Source: Nibricoccus aquaticus (GTDB lineage Bacteria; Verrucomicrobiota; Verrucomicrobiia; Opitutales; Opitutaceae). Taken from it: 64,000 bases of DNA. The notes under the pieces are model-generated. The model saw nothing but the letters and a program-made list of their open reading frames with translations. It did no database searches and was not told the DNA's origin. The stretch covers positions 3,179,501 through 3,243,500 of the forward strand of contig NZ_CP023344.1 in NCBI RefSeq assembly GCF_002310495.1, in the 5' to 3' direction. A program made the translations under genes and the position numbers. This document shows, in pieces, positions 52,887 to 59,505 of this stretch (the first letter of the stretch is position 1; each line of letters opens with the position of its first letter).

Positions 52887-54548
52887 TCAGAGTTTATCGC
52901 TGGGTAGGGCTGGCGTGGTTTTCGGGAGCACGATGGCTTTGGTCGCTTGCTCGAAGTCGTAGCCGTAACCGAGGAGTTTGGCCTCGCTGAAAGCGGGGCC
53001 GAAGAAGGAGAGCGTCACGGGGAGGCCGTCTTTGGTCATGCCTGCGGGGACGATCAGGTCGGGAAATCCGGTGAGGTTGGCGATGCTGGTGGCAGAGTCG
53101 GTCGTACCGGTTGGCGCGGGCGGCGTGGTTGATTCAATCAGCGCGGCCGGGCGGGTGCCGGTGGGATAGACGATGGCGTCGAGCTTTTCGTTTTTGAAAA
53201 CAGCGAGCACGGCGGCGGTGATGAGCGCGAGGCCCTCGTTTTTCGCAGCGAGGTAAACGGGATCGTCGATGTCGAGTGCGACCGAGGCGGTGTACTTAAG
53301 CGCGTAGGCTTTGCCCGGGGCCTTGTAGCCTGTTTTCGGGTCGTTCGCGAGAGTGACGAGATCGTCGAACGTTTTCGGATACTTGGCGGAGGTTGTCTTC
53401 AGGTAGTCGGTGATCTGGGCCTTGAACTCGGTGGCCATGATCAGCGAGTAGATGCCGCCACGACCTTCGAGGAGATAGGCGGGATAGTTCACGTCGATGA
53501 CGGTGGCGCCGAGCTTGGTAAGCGTGGCGAGGGCTTCGTTGAACACGCGATCGGTCTCGGGGTTTTTGCCGGTGAAATCGCGGGCGACGCCGATGCGAGC
53601 GCCTTTGAGCGAGCCGGGCTTGAGGAACTTTGTGTAGTCCTTCTCAAATTTTCCGGCGCTCTTTTTGGTCGCGTCATCGTGGGAGTCGACGCCGGTCATG
53701 ACATTGAGGGAGACGGCGATGTCGTAAACGTTGCGAGCCATTGGCCCGCCAGTGTCGAAGGTGAGGGCGAGCGGGACGATGCCATCGCGGGAGAGCAGGC
53801 CGTGCGTGGGTTTCAGCCCGACGATGCCGTTGGCAGCGGACGGGCCACGGACGGAGCCGCCGGTGTCGGAGCCCAGTCCAAACTGAGCGAATACAGCGGC
53901 AATGGCGGAGCCGGTGCCGCCCGAGGAGCCGGCGGGACCGCGGGTGAGATCGTGCGGATTGAGCGTCTGGCCTCCGAGCGAACTGGAGCCGTTGGGGACG
54001 GCACCGGCTTTGAGGACGGCGGGATCTTTGGCGCCGCTGACGCTGCCGCCACCGCCGGCGAATTCGGAAAGATTGAGCTTCGCGAGAATGATGGCGCCTG
54101 AGTCGCGGAGTTTTTTAACGACGAAGGCGTCGTCGGGCGCGATGGAACCTGCGAGGAGTTGCGAGCCTGCTGTCGTGGGCAGGTCGAACGTGTCGAAGTT
54201 ATCTTTGAGTACGATGGGAATGCCGTGGAGCGGGCCGCGGATTTTCCCGGACTTGCGCTCGGCATCGAGGGCTTTGGCTTGGTCGAGCGCTTTGGGGTTC
54301 AGCGTGATGACGGTGTTGAGCGTCGGGCCTTGCTTGTCATAAGCGGCGATACGGGCGAGGTAGGCGGATGTGAGCTTTTCAGAGGTGAGCGTGCCTTTGG
54401 CCATCGCTGCTTCCAAGTCGGCGATGGTGGCGGTTTCGAGATCGAGAGCGTAGCTGGAGGAGAGAAACGGAGCGGCGAATGCGCAGCCCAAAGCGAAGGT
54501 AAGGCGGCGGATGAGAGTCCGTTGGTGAGTGGAAAAGAGAGAAGGCAT
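52887..54548 (-). CDS. Secreted amidase-signature hydrolase 21
   Basis: 553 residues; signal RRLTFALGCAFAAPFLSSSYA. Triad: Lys115 (VLKDNFDTFD), Ser208 (GSSGG), Ser232 (GSDTGGSVRGP), so unlike its relative amidase 5 it keeps both glycines before the Ser. Shares with it GSVSGA-DP, IAPDDAFVVKKLR and YLKPGSLKGARIG. Tail TTPALPSDKL. Confidence 0.93.
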   Translation of the reverse strand: MPSLFSTHQRTLIRRLTFALGCAFAAPFLSSSYALDLETATIADLEAAMAKGTLTSEKLTSAYLARIAAYDKQGPTLNTVITLNPKALDQAKALDAERKSGKIRGPLHGIPIVLKDNFDTFDLPTTAGSQLLAGSIAPDDAFVVKKLRDSGAIILAKLNLSEFAGGGGSVSGAKDPAVLKAGAVPNGSSSLGGQTLNPHDLTRGPAGSSGGTGSAIAAVFAQFGLGSDTGGSVRGPSAANGIVGLKPTHGLLSRDGIVPLALTFDTGGPMARNVYDIAVSLNVMTGVDSHDDATKKSAGKFEKDYTKFLKPGSLKGARIGVARDFTGKNPETDRVFNEALATLTKLGATVIDVNYPAYLLEGRGGIYSLIMATEFKAQITDYLKTTSAKYPKTFDDLVTLANDPKTGYKAPGKAYALKYTASVALDIDDPVYLAAKNEGLALITAAVLAVFKNEKLDAIVYPTGTRPAALIESTTPPAPTGTTDSATSIANLTGFPDLIVPAGMTKDGLPVTLSFFGPAFSEAKLLGYGYDFEQATKAIVLPKTTPALPSDKL

Positions 54549-54602
54549 GGGGTGGAAAAGCGTGCCGTGGCGGTGGTGAGTGATGCGCGGGAGACGGTGT
54601 GG

Positions 54603-56306
54603 TCAGTAGGTGATGGTTTCGCCGGGGAGGGCGGGGGCGTGTTTGGGGACGCGGATGTTTTTCGACGCCTGCTCGTAGGCATAACCGAGGGCGAGGAGCT
54701 TGGGTTCGCTGAAGGCGGTGCCGAAGAAGCTGATACCGATCGGCAGGCCGTTGGAGGTGAAGCCGGCGGGGACGATCAAGTCGGGGAAGCCGGAGAGATT
54801 AGCGTAGTTGGTCGCTGAAGGGCGGGCGTCGGCACCCGCGGCGGGAACTTCACCGATGAGCGCAGGGCGGCGCGGGCTCGTGGGATAGACGATGGCGTCG
54901 AGCTTCTGGCTATCGAGAAGGGCCTGCATCGTGTCGCGCACGAAGGCGAGGCCGTGGGTCTTCGCGGCGAGGTAAGCAGGATCGGTCAGCGGAGCGGCCT
55001 TGGCTTCCTGGCGGTAGAGGGCGAGGCGGCCGGGGTTTGGCCAGTAGCCCTCGGGGGAGACGGCGCTGATTTTTTCGGAGAGGGCGAGGAGGTCGTCGAT
55101 GTTCTTTGGATACCCGGGCTTGAGGGTGGCGAGGTAGTCGGCGATCTGGGCTTTGAACTCGGGGCGGCGGATGGCGTTGTAGAGATCGCCGCGCATACCG
55201 AGGAGGATAGGCGGGTACTTGATGTCCACGAGGATGGCGCCCTGGGCTTTCATGACGGCGAGGGCGGACTCGATGGTGACATCGACCTCGGGGTCCTGGC
55301 CCATGAAGTCGCGGGCGACACCGATGCGGGCACCCTTGAGGGAGTCCTTCTTGAGAAAGGCGGTGTAGTCCTTGGCGACTTTACCGACGCTCTTCTTGGT
55401 GGCGTCGTCGAGCGGGTCAGGCTCGCCGGCGGTGACGTTGAGGGAGATGGCGATGTCATACACGGAGCGGGTCATGGGGCCGCCGGTGTCGAATGATAGT
55501 GCGAGCGGGATGATGCCCGCGCGGGAAAGGAGGCCGTGAGTGGGTTTGAGACCGACGATGCCGTTGCTGGTGGAAGGGCCGCGGATGGAGCCGCCGGTGT
55601 CGGAGCCGTATCCGAGCGGCGAATAATAGGCAGCGATGGCGACACCGGTGCCTCCGGAGGAGCCGGAAGGCGTGCGATCAAGGGCGTGAGGATTGTGCGA
55701 CTGGCCGATGAGGGAACTCATCGCGCCACCGGAGGCGAATTCGGAGGTGTTGACCTTGGCGATGATGATGGCGCCAGCCTCGCGGAGTCGGGCGGTGATG
55801 GTCGCGTCTTTGGGCGGTATCGAACCTTTCAGGCCGTAGAAACCGCCCGTGGTGGGGAGGTCGAACGTGTTATAGTTATCTTTGTAAACAACCGGGATGC
55901 CGTGGAGCGGGCTGCGGACTTTTCCGGATTTGCGCTCGGCGTCGAGCGAGCGGGCTTCGTCGAGGGCTTTGGGGTTGAGCGTGATGACGGCGTTGAGCGC
56001 GGGCTCGTAGGCTTTGACGCGGGCGAGGTAGAGGCTGACGAGTTTTTCGGACGTGAGAGTACCGGCGGAGAATGCCTTATTGAAGTCTTCGATGGTGGCG
56101 GAGGACAGGCTCACCTCCGCTGCGCGAAGCTGAGCTGGAGTGACCAATGACCAGTGACCAATGACCAATGCGCAGGCGAGGAGGGCGGGGCGGAAAAGGC
56201 GGAAGGCCGAATTCTGAAGGCCGAATGACGAAGGGCTGGAGGCGGACGGAGAACGCTCAACGTTTAACGTTGAACGCTTAACGCTCAAGGGGAGGAGGCG
56301 ATTCAT
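54603..56306 (-). CDS. Amidase-signature hydrolase 22 with repeat-derived leader, head of the second run
   Basis: 567 residues from ATG 56306. The frame is open further upstream to 56537 but would cross the terminator at 56372-56401 and the receptor gene, so the short start is chosen. The ~63-residue leader is made of three heptad families and includes the same CALVIGHWSLVTPA core as amidase 2. Triad: Lys142 (VYKDNYNTFD), Ser216 (GSSGG), Ser240 (GSDTGGSIRGP). Tail APALPGETITY. It heads a run of ten genes down to 40680; the promoter must lie within about 65 nt upstream or in the leader DNA. Confidence 0.9.
   Translation of the reverse strand: MNRLLPLSVKRSTLNVERSPSASSPSSFGLQNSAFRLFRPALLACALVIGHWSLVTPAQLRAAEVSLSSATIEDFNKAFSAGTLTSEKLVSLYLARVKAYEPALNAVITLNPKALDEARSLDAERKSGKVRSPLHGIPVVYKDNYNTFDLPTTGGFYGLKGSIPPKDATITARLREAGAIIIAKVNTSEFASGGAMSSLIGQSHNPHALDRTPSGSSGGTGVAIAAYYSPLGYGSDTGGSIRGPSTSNGIVGLKPTHGLLSRAGIIPLALSFDTGGPMTRSVYDIAISLNVTAGEPDPLDDATKKSVGKVAKDYTAFLKKDSLKGARIGVARDFMGQDPEVDVTIESALAVMKAQGAILVDIKYPPILLGMRGDLYNAIRRPEFKAQIADYLATLKPGYPKNIDDLLALSEKISAVSPEGYWPNPGRLALYRQEAKAAPLTDPAYLAAKTHGLAFVRDTMQALLDSQKLDAIVYPTSPRRPALIGEVPAAGADARPSATNYANLSGFPDLIVPAGFTSNGLPIGISFFGTAFSEPKLLALGYAYEQASKNIRVPKHAPALPGETITY
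56141..56170. repeat. Heptanucleotide tandem repeat (TGACCAA family) in a leader
   Basis: Four units identical to those at 12089-12118, in a 49-bp block (56137-56185) that matches 12085-12133 exactly. Encodes VIGHWSLVT of amidase 22. Confidence 0.85.
56202..56236. repeat. Heptanucleotide tandem repeat (GAAGGCC/GAATTCT family)
   Basis: Units GAAGGCC, GAATTCT, GAAGGCC, GAATGAC, GAAGGGC; the minus strand encodes FGLQNSAFRL in the leader of amidase 22. Confidence 0.65.
56252..56288. repeat. Heptanucleotide tandem repeat (AACGCTN family)
   Basis: Units AACGCTC, AACGTTT, AACGTTG, AACGCTT, AACGCTC, then AA. Encodes LSVKRSTLNVERS at the start of amidase 22; differs from 12224-12260 by one base. Confidence 0.85.
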
Positions 56307-56371
56307 GGGAAGCGATGATGCGGACGGATGTGGGACGGCTGGGTGTGCCCGGAAAGTGGTTACACAAGAAA

Positions 56372-56401
56372 AAGGCGGCCGGGTTTGGGACCGGCCGCCT
56401 T
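56372..56401 (-). terminator. Factor-independent terminator of TonB receptor 1
   Basis: 11-bp perfect arms (AAGGCGGCCGG / CCGGCCGCCTT) with an 8-nt loop, followed on the minus strand by TTTCTT after the stem's own TT. It starts 12 nt after the receptor stop and separates the receptor from the amidase run. Confidence 0.9.
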
Positions 56402-56413
56402 GGGAGGCTTGCG

Positions 56414-59167
56414 TTAGAAGAAGCGTTTTACGGCCAGTTCGTAGCTGCGTGGGATGCGGGCGCTGACCCAGTAGAAGGCACCTTTGTTGAAGTAGAGCTT
56501 GTCGAAGACGTTCGCCACGTTGAGGCGGACTTCCCACTGCTCGTTGCTCCAGGTGATGCCGGCGTCGTGCGCGGTGGCTTCGGGGACGTTGTACTGTTTC
56601 AGGCGGTCCGTGCTGTAGGAGCCCTGGTGATAAACGGTCCAGCGGAGATCGATATTTTTGACCGGCGAGTAGGTGGCGGTGAGGTTGAGCACGCGGTGCG
56701 GGAAACCTTCGACCTCGTTGTAGATCGTGTTGGCCTGCTCGGTGGAGATGGTGCTGGAGAGGCGACCGCCGTATCCAAATGCTTCGGCGGGGATGAGGAC
56801 GTTGCCGGCGGCATCGACGACGTCGGGGAAGCCGAAGAAGCGGGCGCTGGCGGTGACGGCGCGGGAGGAGCCGGGCAGGTAGGTGTTTTTGCTCCAGTTG
56901 CCACCGGCGAGGAAGCTGAGCTTCTGGTTCACGATCCAGCGGAGTTCGAATTCGATACCTTCACCGAGCGTGGCGCTGAGGCCGCCGTCGCCGTCCTCCG
57001 GATTAAAGGAGGCGCGGGTCTGACGGTAGACGGAGAGCGTGTTGAAGAGGCGACCCTTCATCAGCGTGCTCTTGATGCCAGCTTCCTTGAGTTCGGTACG
57101 GGCGAGGAGGTTGGTGCGGACGTTGGCTTGAGCGACGGCGCCAGTGGAAGCGTTGACGAGAAGCGAGGCGTTGTCGGCGTAGCTCAGGTACGGACGGAGG
57201 CCGAAGGGCGCGCGGTAGGTGAGCGAGACCGAGTACGAGTAGTCGTGGTCGGAGCCTTTGACGACGGACGCGGTGGAGATGCCACCGTTGCCGTTACGCA
57301 GGAAAAGACCGGCGGGCACGTAGCTGTTGGCGTCAACATGGTCAGTGCGGCCACCGACGAAGAGGTCGAAGAGTTCGAAGAACGAAAAATCCGTGGCGAA
57401 GCCGATACCGGCGGTGGTCTGTATCGAGTCCTCAGCGACGGATTTCTGCGAACCGTTCCAGGTGGGATCGAGGAGGATGGAGCTGAAGGTGTCGTTGGGG
57501 GTGAATCCCACCATCAGGCTGCGGCGAAAATCGATGTCGGCGGTATTGTCCGTCATGCGGCCGCCTTCGTAGTAGTGGAAGTTGGCGGAGGCGAAGGAGG
57601 TGGCGGTGAGCCAATCGCCGGGGATGGCCCACTTTTTGGTGACGGTGATTTTTTCCTCCGCGGTGAAGACCTCCTGGTGTTGCGAGAAGGGATTGCGGCC
57701 GAGTTTCACCTGGTCGTGGTAGTCGGCGAGGAACTGGGCCTTGATGGTGAAGTCGGGGTTGGAGTCATTCACCAAGTCGAAGAACGTGGTGTAAACGCGC
57801 GCTTCGTAGAAATCTTCGCCGAAGGATTTGGAGTAATCGACGTCGACGAGCTGCCAGCTGGAGGGGTCGAGGTCGAAGGCGCGGGGCATGTAGAACGCCA
57901 CTTTCGCGTTCGCGGTGTTGGGCATGCCGTTCGCGAGGCTGCTGCCGTAGATCATGAGTTGATGACCCTGGCGGGCGTTACCGGCGAGGTCGGTGTAGCC
58001 GGCGTTGAACTGGGCCATGGTGATGGTGCCACCGTTAACGGCGCCGCCCTGCCAGGGCATGTTGCGGAAGAGCGGGGAGTTGTTCTGGCCGATGTAGCGG
58101 AGGGAAGGATTGACGTTGCCGGTGCCGGTGACGCCAAGCTGCTGGCTGCCGGGGGCGTAGTTGCCGGGGCGGTTGACGCCGTCGCCGTAGTAGGAGGTGA
58201 GGATTTCAGTGTCACCGATGTAACCGTCGCCGTTGGTGTCGAGTTTGTAGCTGAAGCCGCCGTTCCAATATTTGCCTTTGTCGATGAGCTCCTGAGTGGT
58301 GCGGTTGATGCCGCCGGGGAGGCCGCCGCGGGAATACTGGGAGACGCCGCCGGTTTCCATGCGCCACTTGTCAGTGATGTCGAGGGTGAGAGTAGCCTGG
58401 ACGATCTCCTGCTGGTCGCGTTCCTGGCGGATTTTTGGAGAGTTATTATAGTAACTGCCGGAGTTCTCCATGTAACCGAAGACGTGGTAGCCGCCCTTCT
58501 TGCCGCCGATCTGAATGGGGCCGCCGACTTCGGCGGTGACGATACGTTTGTCAAAGGAGCCGATGGTGAAGCTCGTGTTGCCCGTGGGCTTTTCGAGGTA
58601 TTTGCCCGTTTTGCCGAGGCGGGCGGTCTTGGGATTGAAGTTCATGTAGCCGCCGATGCGGCCGAGGCCGAAGATCGGGGAGGGGAGACCGCGGACGATC
58701 TCGATGGAGTCGTTGGCGGCGAAGACGGTGCGCCAGTTGCCCTGCGGGTCGATGCGGCGCATGCCGCGAAAGTAGAAGTCAGAGGTGACGTTGCGGACGT
58801 TGACGTTGCCCTGAAGGCCGTACCGAAAGTTGGAATACGTGCTGGGGACGAGGCGGGCGATGTCTTCGGAGTTGCGGATGGAAAGTGAGTCGATGAGGTC
58901 GGAGCTGAGGACGGTCACCGAGCGGGGCGTGTCCACGAGGGCTTTGGAGAGACCGAGGACGCCTTCGATCGGCTGCGTGGGCATGATCAAATTGACGTCT
59001 TCACCGGCGACGGTCTCGAGGTCGTCTAGTTTCACGGCGGGTTCGTCGGCGGCCGGTGCGGGTGTCTGGGCGAAAATGGAGGGACTGCTGGCGAGGCAGC
59101 AGATGGCGGCGAAGAGCAGGCGGGACTGCCGTCGGAGGTGAGTGTCTTTGGTGCGCGATGTGTTCAT
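56414..59167 (-). CDS. TonB-dependent outer-membrane receptor 1 (siderophore-receptor-like)
   Basis: 917 residues from ATG 59167; the frame extends to 59482 but crosses the neighbour's terminator and leader region, and only this start puts the signal peptide (RRQSRLLFAAICCLASSPSIFAQ) first. A TonB-box-like segment (VKLDDLETVAGEDVN) precedes the plug (TPRSVTVLSSDLID through VEIVRGLPSPIFGLGRIGGYMNFNPK). The 22-strand barrel ends YELAVKRFF with a terminal Phe. An EF-hand-like loop DTNGDGYIGDTE is at 310-321. Such receptors import siderophores, cobalamin, glycans or other large solutes using TonB energy; the ligand is unknown. It neighbours the amidase array and shares an upstream motif with amidase 14. 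Confidence 0.93.
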   Translation of the reverse strand: MNTSRTKDTHLRRQSRLLFAAICCLASSPSIFAQTPAPAADEPAVKLDDLETVAGEDVNLIMPTQPIEGVLGLSKALVDTPRSVTVLSSDLIDSLSIRNSEDIARLVPSTYSNFRYGLQGNVNVRNVTSDFYFRGMRRIDPQGNWRTVFAANDSIEIVRGLPSPIFGLGRIGGYMNFNPKTARLGKTGKYLEKPTGNTSFTIGSFDKRIVTAEVGGPIQIGGKKGGYHVFGYMENSGSYYNNSPKIRQERDQQEIVQATLTLDITDKWRMETGGVSQYSRGGLPGGINRTTQELIDKGKYWNGGFSYKLDTNGDGYIGDTEILTSYYGDGVNRPGNYAPGSQQLGVTGTGNVNPSLRYIGQNNSPLFRNMPWQGGAVNGGTITMAQFNAGYTDLAGNARQGHQLMIYGSSLANGMPNTANAKVAFYMPRAFDLDPSSWQLVDVDYSKSFGEDFYEARVYTTFFDLVNDSNPDFTIKAQFLADYHDQVKLGRNPFSQHQEVFTAEEKITVTKKWAIPGDWLTATSFASANFHYYEGGRMTDNTADIDFRRSLMVGFTPNDTFSSILLDPTWNGSQKSVAEDSIQTTAGIGFATDFSFFELFDLFVGGRTDHVDANSYVPAGLFLRNGNGGISTASVVKGSDHDYSYSVSLTYRAPFGLRPYLSYADNASLLVNASTGAVAQANVRTNLLARTELKEAGIKSTLMKGRLFNTLSVYRQTRASFNPEDGDGGLSATLGEGIEFELRWIVNQKLSFLAGGNWSKNTYLPGSSRAVTASARFFGFPDVVDAAGNVLIPAEAFGYGGRLSSTISTEQANTIYNEVEGFPHRVLNLTATYSPVKNIDLRWTVYHQGSYSTDRLKQYNVPEATAHDAGITWSNEQWEVRLNVANVFDKLYFNKGAFYWVSARIPRSYELAVKRFF
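58205..58240 (-). other. EF-hand-like Ca2+ loop coding segment in TonB receptor 1
   Basis: Encodes DTNGDGYIGDTE, matching the canonical 12-residue EF-hand loop at positions 1 (Asp), 3 (Asn), 5 (Asp), 6 (Gly) and 12 (Glu); position 9 is Gly. Confidence 0.6.
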
Positions 59168-59267
59168 TAGTGTGTGGGCTTCTGGTTGCTTGATGGCTGC
59201 TGATGGAAGCGGGCGAGGCTTAGCCGAACGGATGCCAAGGCAGGGAATGTTCCCGGGGGTTTCGGAT

Positions 59268-59305
59268 AATTCATCAAGGGGCGAGAGGCAGGGATTTTTG
59301 TTCAA
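59268..59305 (-). promoter_or_regulatory. Bipartite direct-repeat motif upstream of TonB receptor 1
   Basis: Minus strand: TTGAA (59305-59301), A-rich tract, then TGATGAATT (59276-59268), the half-site offset being 31 bp. Ends 100 nt before the start codon. Same layout as at 62360-62397 and 38838-38876. Confidence 0.5.
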
Positions 59306-59412
59306 CCTGTGCAGCGAGAAGAAGTGCTGCGGCGTGGTGCGGGCAGCGGATGTGGAGGGCGGCGGGTGGTAACGAAACGAGTCGAAGACATGTAGTGGGT
59401 GTTTGGGCACGA

Positions 59413-59443
59413 AAAACCCCGCCTCGGGTGGAGGCGGGGTTTT
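59413..59443 (-). terminator. Bidirectional terminator of TonB receptor 2
   Basis: 13-bp perfect arms (AAAACCCCGCCTC / GAGGCGGGGTTTT), 5-nt loop, followed on the minus strand by a T-run ending TTTTTCG. About 63 nt after the receptor stop. Confidence 0.92.
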
Positions 59444-59505
59444 GAGGAGGATAGGGGGCTGGCCGGGTGAGCGGAGCCCCATGCGACTTGGATAAGTCGC
59501 GGTCC

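Larger units (their letters stand above)
59168..59505. other. 338-nt intergenic region between the two TonB receptor genes
   Basis: Contains the terminator of receptor 2 (59413-59443), the bipartite direct-repeat motif (59268-59305) and a ~100-nt leader of receptor 1 that resembles the receptor 2 leader, including a GG-N10-GC site. No gene is seen. Confidence 0.6.

Noticed and set aside
7046-56306. Composite transposon or genomic island carrying the array
   Set aside because: No transposase, integrase, terminal repeats or tRNA target is visible, and base composition matches the flanks.
56307-56537. N-terminal extension of amidase 22
   Set aside because: It would cross a strong terminator and the end of the receptor gene.
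56315-58888. 857-codon plus-strand open frame across the first TonB receptor
   Set aside because: It is the antisense shadow of an unmistakable receptor gene and has low-complexity Gly/Glu/Val composition.
59168-59482. N-terminal extension of TonB receptor 1
   Set aside because: It would include the terminator of receptor 2 and would bury the signal peptide at residue ~115.
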